Counted from the first letter of the stretch, positions 43,606-52,682 are shown. The stretch: DNA of 64,000 nt from Tumebacillus flagellatus (GCF_000714935.1 NZ_JMIR01000009.1:61341-125340), one strand, 5' to 3'. The notes: generated by a model from the letters alone, not told the origin. Translations and numbers: made by a program.

Positions 43606-43808
43606 AGACGATCAAATGCACGGATTGCTATGAAGAGAATCTCGTAACCGAACAGCGCTGCACCCGCTGCGGCCGTCTCTTGGACGACGCCCGCCGCGAG
43701 CAGACGCGCGACCACTTTGAGTGGCAGCACCACGATGCGCCGAACACGATTGTGCAACGGAGCAAGGGCGGCGGTCGGAACGCGGAGAAGAAAAACACCG
43801 TTTGGTAA
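43602..43808 (+). CDS. Small zinc-ribbon protein
   Basis: A 68-residue protein. Two CxxC pairs (CTDC and CTRCG) form a zinc ribbon in the first 25 residues; the rest is charged and probably flexible. It overlaps the OsmC stop by ATGA, so it is translated with it. No named family. It ends 11 bases before a strong terminator. Confidence 0.65.
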   Translation: MKTIKCTDCYEENLVTEQRCTRCGRLLDDARREQTRDHFEWQHHDAPNTIVQRSKGGGRNAEKKNTVW

Positions 43809-43818
43809 GCAACACAGG

Positions 43819-43850
43819 ACACCCGCGCCGGAGGGCCCGGGTGTTTTTTT
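43819..43850 (+). terminator. Terminator of the GNAT-OsmC-zinc-ribbon operon
   Basis: ACACCCG pairs with CGGGTGT, followed by seven T. Confidence 0.85.
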
Positions 43851-43868
43851 CAGAGGAGCGAATGATGG

Positions 43869-44837
43869 ATGAGCGATGAATTGGCGAGGCTTGTGATCGG
43901 GGAAGACTTGGCGGGGAGAATGGTGCGGGACGTGCTGGTCCAGCGGTTGGAGATGTCGCGAAAACTGATTCGCAAACTGGTCGAAGGACAAGGCGTGCGC
44001 GTCAACGGCGAGCATGTGTGGCTGACGTGGCGTTTGAAGCAGGGCGACGAACTGCGTTTGGTCTTGCCCGCCGAGGAATCGGAAGAGATCTTGCCGGAGC
44101 CGATCCCGTTTGCGCGGGTGTACGAAGACGACGACGTGCTCGTGGTCGACAAAGCGGCGGGGCTGATCGTGCACCCGACGACGGGGCACTGGACGGGGAC
44201 GCTGGCGAACGGCGTGGTGTACGACTGGAGAGAGCGCGGCGTGACCGCACGGTTTCGCCCGGTGCACCGGATCGACCGCTACACGTCGGGGCTGATCGTG
44301 ATTGCCAAAAACCACTACGCGCACAAATTGCTCGGCGAGCAGATGAAGGAGCGCAAGATCGAGCGCTTGTACGAAGCGGTGATCCACGGCGTGATGGAAG
44401 AAGCGCGCGGGCTGGTCGACGCGCCGATCGAGCGCTCCGATGAGGACCGCCGGGTGCGCGTCGTGCGCAAGGAAGGCCAAGACGCGCGGACGGCCTACCG
44501 CGTGCTGGAGCGCTATCCGTTTGCAGAGGCGAGGCCGGAAGAGTTCATCGTCGTGCCGGGCGGACAGATCAAGCCGGGCGCGACGCGTGTGGAGTTGAAG
44601 CTGTTCACGGGCCGCACGCATCAGATTCGCGTACATATGAAACATTTGGGGCACCCGTTGTTCGGAGATGCCATGTATTATGAAGGAGACGATTCAGAGT
44701 GGATCGAGCGGCAGGCGCTGCATGCCAAGCTGCTCGGGTTTGAGCATCCGCGCACCAAGGAGTGGCTGCGGTTCGTTTCGCCGTTGCCGGCCGACATGGA
44801 GCAACTGGTGGAGCGTCTGCGCCGCCGAGGTGAGTAA
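43869..44837 (+). CDS. RluA-family RNA pseudouridine synthase
   Basis: A 322-residue pseudouridine synthase. An S4-like RNA-binding domain (about 1-80, MSRKLIRKLVEGQGVRVNGE) precedes the catalytic domain with HRIDRYTSGLIVIAK, whose Asp is the nucleophile. FTGRTHQIRVHMKHLGHPLFGD is the second family signature. The RNA target (23S rRNA or tRNA) cannot be fixed. ATG 43869 has AGAGGAG at ten bases. The YuzB-like gene follows after 17 bases. Confidence 0.92.
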   Translation: MSDELARLVIGEDLAGRMVRDVLVQRLEMSRKLIRKLVEGQGVRVNGEHVWLTWRLKQGDELRLVLPAEESEEILPEPIPFARVYEDDDVLVVDKAAGLIVHPTTGHWTGTLANGVVYDWRERGVTARFRPVHRIDRYTSGLIVIAKNHYAHKLLGEQMKERKIERLYEAVIHGVMEEARGLVDAPIERSDEDRRVRVVRKEGQDARTAYRVLERYPFAEARPEEFIVVPGGQIKPGATRVELKLFTGRTHQIRVHMKHLGHPLFGDAMYYEGDDSEWIERQALHAKLLGFEHPRTKEWLRFVSPLPADMEQLVERLRRRGE

Positions 44838-44854
44838 GGGGAGGAGGATGAGGC

Positions 44855-45127
44855 ATGGAAGCGACCGAGAAACGGTTTACGATCGAAGTGTGTTCGAGCA
44901 ACCAGTTCCTCGATGACATCGAGACGGTGGACTGGTTGATCGCAACCTACCCGGAAGTCGCCATCGAGCCGGCCGACTGCTTGGACCGGTGCGGCATCTG
45001 CATCCGCTATGCGTATGTGGTGATCAACGACGACTTCCTGTACGCACACAGCGTGCCGGAGTTGAAAGAGAAGATCGTCGGTTATCTCGACAGCCATCGC
45101 GCGGGTCGGGAAGATGCGCAGAAGTAG
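44855..45127 (+). CDS. DUF1450 (YuzB-like) protein
   Basis: A 90-residue protein of the DUF1450/YuzB family. It has the Cys-rich segment CLDRCGICIRYAYVVINDDFLYA, which matches the C-x3-C-G-x-C pattern of the family, plus an early Cys in EVCSSNQF. Members are widespread in Bacillales, with suspected metal or iron-sulfur binding but no proven role. ATG 44855 has GGGGAGGAGGATGAGG upstream. Confidence 0.85.
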   Translation: MEATEKRFTIEVCSSNQFLDDIETVDWLIATYPEVAIEPADCLDRCGICIRYAYVVINDDFLYAHSVPELKEKIVGYLDSHRAGREDAQK

Positions 45128-45144
45128 TTTTTACAGGGGCAGAA

Positions 45145-45191
45145 AAAAGACACAACCCGCGAGCGAGGAATCTCTCCGGGGTGTGTCTTTT
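45145..45191 (+). terminator. Terminator
   Basis: AAAAGACACA pairs with TGTGTCTTTT, with CCC/GGG pairing inside. It also reads as an A/T-flanked stem for the convergent gene. Confidence 0.75.
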
Positions 45192-45203
45192 TTGATAATT
45201 GGA

Positions 45204-45947
45204 TTAGAGGATGCGGGTGGTCGTGTGCGGCGCCACATAGGTGCCGACGTTGTGGCCGAGCAGGATCTTCTCCATCGTGCCGGAGGAGTCGATGTCGAAG
45301 ATGTGCAGCGGCAGGTGGTAGTCGCGGGCGAGCAAGAGCGCCGCTTGGTCCATCACTTTGAGGTTGTTGGCGACGACGTCCTCGTAGGAGATCGTTTCGT
45401 AACAGCGGGCGGCGGGTTCGAGCTTCGGATCGGCGGTGAAGATGCCGTTGACGCCGTGCTTTGCGACGAGGATGGCGTCGCAGCGCAATTCCAGCGCCCG
45501 TTGCACGGCGGGATAATCGGTGGAGACATAGGGCTGTCCGGTGCCCCCGGCGAGGATGAGCAGATAGCCTTTTTCCAAGTGGTGGAGGGCGCGCAGGCGG
45601 ATGTACGGCTCCGCGATCGAGTTCATCTCAAACGCCGAGAGCACGCGGATTTCATACGCGGAGCGGGCTTTGAGCACGGAGCGCAGCATCAGCGAGTTGA
45701 GCACCGTTCCCATCACGCCGATGTTGTCCGCTTCCGCTCGCTCAATGCCCCAATTGTCCGCCACGTTCCCGCGAAAGATGTTGCCGCCGCCGATCACCAC
45801 CGCCACTTCCACGCCGAGGTTGGCGACGGACAGCACTTCGCGGGTGAGATGTTCGAGCGCGTCTGAGTCAAATCCAAACTCCTTGCTCCCGGCGACCGCC
45901 GCGCCGCTCAGTTTGATCAGAACGCGGTTGTATCGTCTGTTCTCCAA
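45204..45947 (-). CDS. UMP kinase-like amino acid kinase family protein
   Basis: A 247-residue protein close to bacterial UMP kinase PyrH, which makes UDP from UMP. Seen are VLIKLSGAAVAG (phosphate loop), VAVVIGGGNIFRG and GGTGQPYVSTDYPAVQRALEL. The segment ADNIGVMGTVLNSLML differs from the ADYMGMLATVINAL of housekeeping enzymes. The gene is also alone rather than in an rpsB-tsf-pyrH-frr cluster. It is thus probably a paralogue. The start is TTG 45947, since GGGAGG lies seven bases before it; the ATG 15 bases upstream contains that site. Confidence 0.75.
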   Translation of the reverse strand: MENRRYNRVLIKLSGAAVAGSKEFGFDSDALEHLTREVLSVANLGVEVAVVIGGGNIFRGNVADNWGIERAEADNIGVMGTVLNSLMLRSVLKARSAYEIRVLSAFEMNSIAEPYIRLRALHHLEKGYLLILAGGTGQPYVSTDYPAVQRALELRCDAILVAKHGVNGIFTADPKLEPAARCYETISYEDVVANNLKVMDQAALLLARDYHLPLHIFDIDSSGTMEKILLGHNVGTYVAPHTTTRIL

Positions 45948-46059
45948 CGAACTTCCTCCCATCTGTACGGGTTGCTGCGCAGGTTCTTCGGAGAAAGATA
46001 TGAGGGGGAGGGTGTTTTTTTGCGAAGTTTTCGTAGAAGTTCTTTTATTTAATGAAAAA

Positions 46060-46108
46060 AAAGCATCCGGCCGCCGCTGTGTCACAGTTCAGGGGGGCCG
46101 GATGCTTT
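46060..46108. terminator. Bidirectional terminator
   Basis: AAAGCATCCGGCC pairs with GGCCGGATGCTTT (13 bp). On the minus strand it ends the 46114-46320 gene. Confidence 0.88.
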
Positions 46109-46113
46109 CTTTT

Positions 46114-46320
46114 TTAATGCATCATCTTTTCCGCGACTTCCACCAACTGCAAGGGCGAGATCATGCCGGTGTCGTAATCGCCTTGGAGCACCCGGTATTG
46201 GTCGGCGAAGCTCTGCGCGCTGTGCAGATGGTCGCTTTCGGGGTAGCCGTAGCCTTTGACCAGGAACCCCTTGGCTTCCAGATAGTGAATGGCTTTGTTG
46301 ATGTTCATCTTGGCTTCCAT
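46114..46320 (-). CDS. Small soluble protein, unknown
   Basis: A 68-residue protein (MEAKMNINKAIHYLEAKGFLVKGYGYPESDHLHSAQ is its first half by sense, no membrane segment). No domain recognised. The start ATG 46320 has a modest GGAAAGGCAGGG upstream; ATG 46308 is the other choice. The strong terminator directly behind it supports a real transcript. Confidence 0.5.
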   Translation of the reverse strand: MEAKMNINKAIHYLEAKGFLVKGYGYPESDHLHSAQSFADQYRVLQGDYDTGMISPLQLVEVAEKMMH

Positions 46321-46442
46321 GAGGTATCCCTGCCTTTCCAGAGGGTAGTATGCACAGCGGTGGAAGTTCTTAGTCGAGTTGACGAAGATTCCGACGATTG
46401 GTAGAATGTACGTATTGTTTGGGACACGTGCAGAGGGGATGG

Positions 46443-46769
46443 ATGGAGATGCTTACGTTCTTGATCGTCGCGGCTGTAGTGTATTTGTTGTACTACGGAG
46501 GGGTTCGCTTGCAAGTGCGCGCGCACCTGACCGGGCAGGCGATGTTGGACGTTCTCGGTTATGCATCCATGCTGTCGGCCGGTATGGCGGTGGGCATCTA
46601 CGGCACGTTGGCTCTCGCGGCACAACTGGCTCCTGAAGCCGAAGGTTTGTTGCTCAGCCTCATCTCAACCGCTGTCTCGATTGCGGTCGGTGAGTTTTTG
46701 TATGCCCGCAGTTTCCGCTTGTCCTTGCAATTGTTGGCACCGCTGCGCTCCGAGAAAAGCAAGCGGTAG
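46443..46769 (+). CDS. Small membrane protein, unknown
   Basis: A 108-residue protein with three predicted membrane segments (about 3-20, 36-60 and 67-85) and a short basic C-terminus. No family recognised. ATG 46443 has GAGGGG at four bases and ATG 46449 at ten; either may be used. It lies upstream of the M42 peptidase operon by 88 bases. Confidence 0.5.
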   Translation: MEMLTFLIVAAVVYLLYYGGVRLQVRAHLTGQAMLDVLGYASMLSAGMAVGIYGTLALAAQLAPEAEGLLLSLISTAVSIAVGEFLYARSFRLSLQLLAPLRSEKSKR

Positions 46770-46857
46770 TCCTGGACCCATACATAAGAGTCCGGAACGG
46801 CAGACACACTTGTGCTGACCGTTCTTTTTTCATCTATTTCCAGAAGGGGTTGAGATC

Positions 46858-47934
46858 TTGAGCGACCTGAACATTCGCGCTGTGATGAAGGCGCTGCTCG
46901 CCGATCATGGTGTCTCCGGACACGAAGACGGCATCGCCCGCCGGTTCTCGGAAGCGCTTGCACACTTTACCTCCGATATTCGCATCGACAAGATCGGCAA
47001 TTTGATCGCCCGCATCGAGGGCGACGGTCCGGCTCCGCGTCCGAGCATCATGCTCGCCGCGCACATGGACGAGATCGGTCTGATGGTCACGAAAATCGAA
47101 CGGGGCGGTTTCCTGCGCGTGACCAACGTGGGCGGCGTCGACCCGCGTTCGCAAGTGGCGCAGGAAGTGCTCGTGCACGGACGGAACGGCAGCTATGTCG
47201 GCATCGTCGGCTCCAAGCCGCCGCACTTGACCTCGCAAGCGGAACGCGGCAAAGCCGCACCGCTTCCCGATCTGTTCATCGACCTCGGCATGCCGGAAGA
47301 GACGGTGCGCGAACTCGTGCGCATCGGCGACACCGTGACGATCCGCCGGGAGCCGATTCAACTGCAATACGACCGCATCGCCGCGAAATCGGTGGACAAC
47401 CGCGCCAGCATGGTGGTGGTGCTGGAATGCCTCGCCGAACTGAAGCGCCTCAAAGTCGGCGTGGACGTCTACGCGGTCGGCACCGTCCAAGAAGAGCGCG
47501 GCCGCATCGGAGCGGGTCCTGCGACGTTCGGCGTCAACCCGGACATGGGGATCGCCATCGACGTGACGTTCGGCGAATACGCGGGAGCTCCGGCAGACGG
47601 AGCGTTTCCGCTCGACGGAGGCCCGACGATCCTGTTCGGCCCGAACTCCCATCAGAAGATCACGAAGGGTCTGGCGGAGACGGCAGAGCGTCTGAACATG
47701 CCGTACGCGTACGAATACATCCAATCGGACAGCGGCACAGACGCGCATCTGATGCAGATTCAACGCGGCGGGATCGCGACCGGTCTGGTCTCGATTCCGG
47801 TGAAGAACATGCACACGTCGGTGGAGACGGTCTGCTACCGCGACATCGAGCGCGCGGGGAAACTGCTCGCCCATTTTATCGCCGGAATTGACCGGGCGTA
47901 TGTGGAGGGATTGTCTTGCTACTTAAACGACTGA
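46858..47934 (+). CDS. M42-family aminopeptidase (first of three)
   Basis: A 358-residue M42 metallo-aminopeptidase (YsdC/FrvX type), which as a dodecamer trims peptides with two metal ions. Active-site elements are LAAHMDEIGLM (first His ligand and Asp), KSVDNRASM (bridging Asp), VQEERGRIGAG (catalytic Glu and ligand Glu), and MHTSVE (last His). The start is TTG 46858, eight bases after AAGGGG. It overlaps the next gene by 19 bases. Confidence 0.9.
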   Translation: MSDLNIRAVMKALLADHGVSGHEDGIARRFSEALAHFTSDIRIDKIGNLIARIEGDGPAPRPSIMLAAHMDEIGLMVTKIERGGFLRVTNVGGVDPRSQVAQEVLVHGRNGSYVGIVGSKPPHLTSQAERGKAAPLPDLFIDLGMPEETVRELVRIGDTVTIRREPIQLQYDRIAAKSVDNRASMVVVLECLAELKRLKVGVDVYAVGTVQEERGRIGAGPATFGVNPDMGIAIDVTFGEYAGAPADGAFPLDGGPTILFGPNSHQKITKGLAETAERLNMPYAYEYIQSDSGTDAHLMQIQRGGIATGLVSIPVKNMHTSVETVCYRDIERAGKLLAHFIAGIDRAYVEGLSCYLND

Positions 47935-48941
47935 CCGAAGCGGTCGGCCCGTCCGGCTTCGAAGATGAAATCCGCCAAGTGATTTACGAAGAGATCAAGG
48001 ACTATGCCGACCAGATCTACACCGACCCGATGGGCAACTTGATCGCGGAGAAGCACGGCACCCGTCCGGGACCGAAAGTGCTGCTCTGCGCGCATATGGA
48101 CGAAGTGTCGCTGATGATCGCCGCGATCGACCCCGACGGGATGATCCAGTTCCGCCACATCGGCGGCATCGACGACCGCATCCTCGTCGCCAAGCAAGTG
48201 TTGATCGGCAAAAACCGCATCTCCGGCGTCATCGGCTCCAAACCGGCGCACCATCAAACGGCCGAAGAACGCCGCAAGCCGATCCCGCTCGACGAACTGC
48301 GCATCGACATCGGCGCATCGTCGCGGGAAGAGGCGCTGCGCTGCGTAAAGCCGGGCGACTTTGCCGTTTTTGCCACGAAGTACGAAGAGATCGGCGTGCG
48401 CCGCGCGAAGTCGAAGTCGTTTGACGACCGCGTCGGCTGTGCCGTCCTGGTCGAGACGATCAAGAAAAACTTCGACATCCCGGTCGTGTTCGGGTTTGCC
48501 GTCCAAGAAGAGATCGGCTTGCGCGGGGCGGGACCGCTCGCGTATCGCGTGCAACCGGACATCGCGCTGGTTTTGGAAGGGACGCTCGCGTCCGACATTC
48601 CGGGCACCGTCCCGCACGGACGCGCCACGGAGCTGGGCAAGGGTCCGGCGATCTCGCTGATGGACTCCGGCTCGGTACACAACCGCAAATTCATTGACCA
48701 CATGCAGGAGGTGGCGGAGGAATCCGGCATTCCGTACCAGTTCCGCAACACGATTGCGGGCGGCAACGACGCCGGCCGCATCCACATCTCGCGCACCGGC
48801 GTGCTCTCGGGCGTCGTTTCGGTGCCGACGCGCTACATCCACGCGCCGTCGCAAATGATCTCGCTCGACGATTATGAGAACACCATTTTGCTCGTAGAGA
48901 AGTTTCTGCAGAGCGTAGAGCAAGGAGGACTCACCTCATGA
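47916..48941 (+). CDS. M42-family aminopeptidase (second of three)
   Basis: A 341-residue M42 peptidase with CAHMDEVSLM, SFDDRVGCAV, VQEEIGLRGAG and YIHAPSQM, so all main metal and catalytic residues are kept. The TTG 47916 start is six bases after GGAGGG and lies inside the end of the preceding gene. Its stop overlaps the third gene as ATGA. The tight coupling of all three suggests fixed ratios, perhaps a mixed complex, which is inference. Confidence 0.9.
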   Translation: MLLKRLTEAVGPSGFEDEIRQVIYEEIKDYADQIYTDPMGNLIAEKHGTRPGPKVLLCAHMDEVSLMIAAIDPDGMIQFRHIGGIDDRILVAKQVLIGKNRISGVIGSKPAHHQTAEERRKPIPLDELRIDIGASSREEALRCVKPGDFAVFATKYEEIGVRRAKSKSFDDRVGCAVLVETIKKNFDIPVVFGFAVQEEIGLRGAGPLAYRVQPDIALVLEGTLASDIPGTVPHGRATELGKGPAISLMDSGSVHNRKFIDHMQEVAEESGIPYQFRNTIAGGNDAGRIHISRTGVLSGVVSVPTRYIHAPSQMISLDDYENTILLVEKFLQSVEQGGLTS

Positions 48942-49930
48942 AGGAACTGTTGACCCGCCTCTCGGAAGCCTGCGGTCCGTGGGGCCGTGAAGAGAAGGTA
49001 CGTGAAATTCTCAAGGCGGCGGTCGAGCCTTATGCGGACGATATCCAAGTCGACGTGCTCGGCAACTTGATCGTCACGAAAAAAGGAACGGGAGACTCTC
49101 GCAAACAGCTGCTCCTCGTCGCGCACATGGACGAAGAGGGCCTGCTCGTCAACCACATCGAAGACAACGGCTACCTGCGCATCCAAGGTCAACTGGAACC
49201 GGCGTACCTCGTCGGCCAGCGCATCGAGTTCCCGAACGGCACGATCGGCATCGTGCATGCGGAGAGCGCGGGCAGTCCGGGCGACTTGACGTTCTTCGGC
49301 CTGTTTGTCGACATCGGCGCAACGACGGCGGAACAAGCGAAGCAACGGGTGCGCCTCGGCGACATCGGGACGCTGTCGCATACGGTGCTGGAGTTGACCG
49401 AGAACAAACTGGTCGGCAAAGCGATGGACAACCGCGCGGGCTGCGCGGCGGCGGTCGAAGTGCTGAAGAACCTCGGCTCGCAAGCGCACGACGTCACCGT
49501 GGTGTTCTCCACGCAGGACGGCGTCGGCAACCGCGGGATCAAACCGGCGGGCTTCGGCCTGGAACCGGACTTCGCACTCGTCCTCGACACAGTGCGTACG
49601 GGCGACACGCCGGGCGCAGGCCGTTTGGAAGTCAAACTCGGCGACGGCGTCGCGGTGAAGCTGATCGACAAAAACTACATCGTTCCGCCGCGCGTCAAAC
49701 ATTTCCTGTTTGACCTAGCCGAAGCGAACAACATCCCGTACCAACTCGAAGTGCTCCAAGAAGGCTCGAACGACGCGGGCGCTCTGTTGACCCTGCGCGA
49801 CGGCGTGCCGACCGGCGGTCTTTCGATCCCCGTTCGCTACTCCAACACGACCTCGGAGATGGTCGACCTCCACGACGTGCAAGCGGCGGCGGATTTGGCT
49901 TTGCAAACCCTCACGAACTACAGCTTGTAA
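48938..49930 (+). CDS. M42-family peptidase homologue with degraded active site (third of three)
   Basis: A 330-residue homologue of the two preceding peptidases. VAHMDEEGLL and KAMDNRAGC keep the first His and the bridging Asp. But the usual QEE (catalytic base Glu and metal Glu) reads STQDGVGNRG, and the usual His in IHAPS reads YSNTTSE. Three residues needed for two-metal catalysis are thus changed. It is likely a pseudo-peptidase, perhaps a structural or regulatory subunit of the other two. The start ATG overlaps the second gene by four bases. The terminator follows at once. Confidence 0.85.
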   Translation: MKELLTRLSEACGPWGREEKVREILKAAVEPYADDIQVDVLGNLIVTKKGTGDSRKQLLLVAHMDEEGLLVNHIEDNGYLRIQGQLEPAYLVGQRIEFPNGTIGIVHAESAGSPGDLTFFGLFVDIGATTAEQAKQRVRLGDIGTLSHTVLELTENKLVGKAMDNRAGCAAAVEVLKNLGSQAHDVTVVFSTQDGVGNRGIKPAGFGLEPDFALVLDTVRTGDTPGAGRLEVKLGDGVAVKLIDKNYIVPPRVKHFLFDLAEANNIPYQLEVLQEGSNDAGALLTLRDGVPTGGLSIPVRYSNTTSEMVDLHDVQAAADLALQTLTNYSL

Positions 49931-49938
49931 AAATAGCC

Positions 49939-49976
49939 AAACGGCGCTCTTGTCGAAAACGAGAGCGCCGTTTTAT
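49939..49976 (+). terminator. Terminator of the M42 operon
   Basis: AAACGGCGCTCT pairs with AGAGCGCCGTTT, followed by T-rich sequence. Confidence 0.88.
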
Positions 49977-50035
49977 AATGGACACTAAATTACCATGCTT
50001 TAAAGCGCGACAGTGTAGGAGAGGAGCCGAGAGAG

Positions 50036-51196
50036 ATGACGTTGAGATACTTAACAGCGGGAGAATCGCACGGTCCGGCGTTGACCGCGATCGTGGAGGG
50101 GCTGCCGAGCAATTTGCAGCTGGAGATTGAGTTGATAAACCAACAACTGTGGCGGAGACAACAGGGGTACGGACGCGGAGGTCGGATGAAGATCGAAACC
50201 GACCGCGCGGACATCTTGAGCGGCGTGCGCTTCGGCAAGACGATGGGCACACCGGTCGCGATGACGATTCACAACAAAGACTGGAGAAACTGGTCGGAGA
50301 AGATGGCGATTGAAGGCGAGCCGCATGAGAGCGTCGTGGAAATCACCAAACCGCGCCCCGGCCATGCCGATCTCGCCGGCGCTTTGAAATACAACCAAGA
50401 GGACATCCGCAACGTGTTGGAGCGGGCGAGCGCGCGCAACACCGCGACGATGGTGGCGGTGGGTTCGATCGCCCGTCAACTGCTGAAGCGCTTCGGCATC
50501 GACGTGTACGGTCATGTCGTGGAGCTCGGGCAGATCAAAGTTGAGAAGTTTGAAGGCACGTTTGCGGAGATCGCCGAGCGCGCCGAGAAATCGGAAGTGC
50601 GCGTCGCCGACCCGGAAGTCGAGCAGGAGATCATCGCTTCCATCGACCAAGCCAAGGCGGACGGCAACACGTTGGGCGGGATCTTCGAAGTGATCGTGAC
50701 GGGCCTCCCGATCGGTCTCGGTTCCTACTCGCACCCGGACCGCAAGTTGGACGGGCGTCTGGCACAAGCGGTCATGAGCATCCAAGCGATCAAGGGCGTG
50801 GAAATCGGCCTCGGCTTTGAAGCGGCGCGCCGTCCGGGCTCGCAAGTGCATGACGAAATCAACTTCCGCGGGGGCGAGTACTACCGTCCGACCAACCGCG
50901 CCGGGGGGTTGGAGGGCGGCGTGACCAACGGCCAGCCGCTGATCGTGCGCGGCGCGATGAAGCCGATCCCGACGCTCTACAAGCCGTTGGAATCGGTCGA
51001 CATGCGCACGAAGGAGCCGTATCGCGCAACGATCGAGCGCTCCGACGTCTGTGCCGTGCCGGCCGCGTGCGTCGTCGGCGAAGCGATGGTGGCGTGGGTG
51101 GTCGCCCAAGCGTTTCTGGAGAAATTCGGCGGCGACTCGGTTGAAGAGATCGAGCGCAACCTCGCCGGCTACAAGCAACAGATCGGTGACCGCTGA
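50036..51196 (+). CDS. aroC: Chorismate synthase
   Basis: A 386-residue chorismate synthase (called aroF in B. subtilis), the last shikimate-pathway step: EPSP to chorismate with reduced FMN. Signatures are LTAGESHGPALTAIVEGLP, RPGHADLAGALKYNQEDIRNVLERASARNTATMVA and the C-terminal TKEPYRATIERSDVCAVPAACVVGE. ATG 50036 is preceded by a GAG-rich ribosome binding region. The stop overlaps the aroB start (TGATG). Chorismate feeds both trp synthesis and MqnA here. Confidence 0.97.
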   Translation: MTLRYLTAGESHGPALTAIVEGLPSNLQLEIELINQQLWRRQQGYGRGGRMKIETDRADILSGVRFGKTMGTPVAMTIHNKDWRNWSEKMAIEGEPHESVVEITKPRPGHADLAGALKYNQEDIRNVLERASARNTATMVAVGSIARQLLKRFGIDVYGHVVELGQIKVEKFEGTFAEIAERAEKSEVRVADPEVEQEIIASIDQAKADGNTLGGIFEVIVTGLPIGLGSYSHPDRKLDGRLAQAVMSIQAIKGVEIGLGFEAARRPGSQVHDEINFRGGEYYRPTNRAGGLEGGVTNGQPLIVRGAMKPIPTLYKPLESVDMRTKEPYRATIERSDVCAVPAACVVGEAMVAWVVAQAFLEKFGGDSVEEIERNLAGYKQQIGDR

Positions 51197-52287
51197 TGAT
51201 TCGCGAACGGGTGGAAGTGACGGGGCGTCCGTACGACATCGTGATCGGCCCCGACGTGTTGGCGCGGACAGGGGCGTTTTTGCAGGAACTCGGAGTGAAG
51301 ACCTCCTCGAAGCATTTGGTGATCACCGATGAGAACGTCGCCAGCAAACCGCATTTGGAAAAAGTGACCGCTTCGCTTGCCGGACTCGGGTACGAGTTTG
51401 ACGTGTACGTCATCCCGCCGGGCGAAGGGTCGAAGTCGCTGGAGCGGGCGTCAGAAGCGTATGAAGTCGCCTACCGCGCCGGACTTGACCGCCGTTCGGT
51501 GATCTTGGCGCTCGGCGGCGGGGTCGTCGGCGACTTTGCGGGGTTCATCGCCGCGACGTACTTGCGCGGCATCGATTTCGTGCAGCTCCCGACGACGCTG
51601 CTCGCTCACGACAGCGCCGTCGGCGGCAAAGTCGCCGTCAACCTCGCGCATGCCAAAAACATGATCGGCGCGTTCCACCAGCCGCTGGCGGTGCTCTACG
51701 ACACCGAAGCGCTCAAGACGCTGCCGTTGCGCGAATTGCGCTCGGGGCTGGCGGAAGCGATCAAGCACGGGCTGATTCGGGATGAGGAACTTTTTACTTG
51801 GATCTTGGAGCATGTCGAAGCGATCTTGCGCGTGGAGGACGCGGTGATGGCGGAATTGCTCGCCCGCTCGTGCCGGGTGAAATCGTCGGTCGTCGCCGAA
51901 GACGAGCGCGAGAACGGCGTGCGCGCGATTTTGAACTTCGGGCATACGATCGGACATGCGGTGGAAGGGCTGATGGAGTACGAGTTCACGCACGGCGAAT
52001 GCGTGGCGCTCGGGATGGTCGCCGCTGCGGAGCTGTCCGTGGAGCTGGGTCTCTGTACGCCGCTGGTGGCGGAAGACGTGGAAGACGCCGTGGAAAAAGC
52101 CGGCCTGCCGACCCGCATCCCCGCCGAACTTCCGGCGGATGCGCTGATCGCGTCGATGCGTCAGGACAAAAAAGCGACCGGCGGGACGCTGACCTTCATC
52201 CTCTTGAAGGAGAAGGGGTCTGTCGTGATCGACAAAAACGTGCCGGAAGTTGCTGTGCGGGCCGTTTTGGAGAGAAGAAGGGGGTAG
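51196..52287 (+). CDS. aroB: 3-dehydroquinate synthase
   Basis: A 363-residue AroB that closes DAHP to 3-dehydroquinate using NAD and zinc. Seen are VILALGGGVVGDFAGFIAATYLRGIDFVQLPTTLLAHDSAVGGKVAVN and NFGHTIGHAVEG, with the zinc ligands Glu and the two His. It overlaps aroC by one base and aroH follows nine bases after its stop, the same order as in B. subtilis. Confidence 0.97.
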   Translation: MIRERVEVTGRPYDIVIGPDVLARTGAFLQELGVKTSSKHLVITDENVASKPHLEKVTASLAGLGYEFDVYVIPPGEGSKSLERASEAYEVAYRAGLDRRSVILALGGGVVGDFAGFIAATYLRGIDFVQLPTTLLAHDSAVGGKVAVNLAHAKNMIGAFHQPLAVLYDTEALKTLPLRELRSGLAEAIKHGLIRDEELFTWILEHVEAILRVEDAVMAELLARSCRVKSSVVAEDERENGVRAILNFGHTIGHAVEGLMEYEFTHGECVALGMVAAAELSVELGLCTPLVAEDVEDAVEKAGLPTRIPAELPADALIASMRQDKKATGGTLTFILLKEKGSVVIDKNVPEVAVRAVLERRRG

Positions 52288-52296
52288 ACGACGAAG

Positions 52297-52680
52297 ATGA
52301 GTGCTGAATCCATTCGAACACGAGGTGTCCGCGGCGCAACCACGGTCACCGGAAATGATGCCGAAGAAATTCGCAACGCCACGCGGGAATTGTTGCTGGA
52401 GATGGTGCGGCAAAACGATGTGGAGCCGGAAGAGATCGCGTCCTGCTTGTTCACGAGCACCCCGGACTTGAACGCCGCGTTCCCGGCGAGCGCCGTTCGA
52501 ACTCTTGACGGTTGGCAGCATGTGCCGCTCGTCGGCGCGCAAGAAGTGGAAGTGATCAACGCTCTGCCGCGTTGCGTGCGCGTGTTGATGCATATCAACA
52601 CCACGAAGCGTCAGGCGGAGATTCAGCATGTCTACCTCCGGGAAGCGGCGGCGTTGCGTCCCGACCTCGCCAAAAAATAG
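52297..52680 (+). CDS. aroH: Chorismate mutase, AroH type
   Basis: A 127-residue monofunctional trimeric chorismate mutase of the rare AroH class (chorismate to prephenate). RTRGVRGATTVTGND carries the first active-site Arg and CVRVLMHINT the second, and the PDLNAAFPASAVRTL segment is typical. In Bacillus it ends the aroF-aroB-aroH group, as here. Three bases after its stop comes a new promoter for the trp genes. Confidence 0.95.
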   Translation: MSAESIRTRGVRGATTVTGNDAEEIRNATRELLLEMVRQNDVEPEEIASCLFTSTPDLNAAFPASAVRTLDGWQHVPLVGAQEVEVINALPRCVRVLMHINTTKRQAEIQHVYLREAAALRPDLAKK

Positions 52681-52682
52681 GC

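Noticed and set aside
50012..50036. GAG-rich stretch before aroC as a third TRAP site
   Set aside because: Only three to five triplets can be placed at the right spacing, and a purine-rich ribosome binding site explains them. Too few for stable TRAP binding by what is known.
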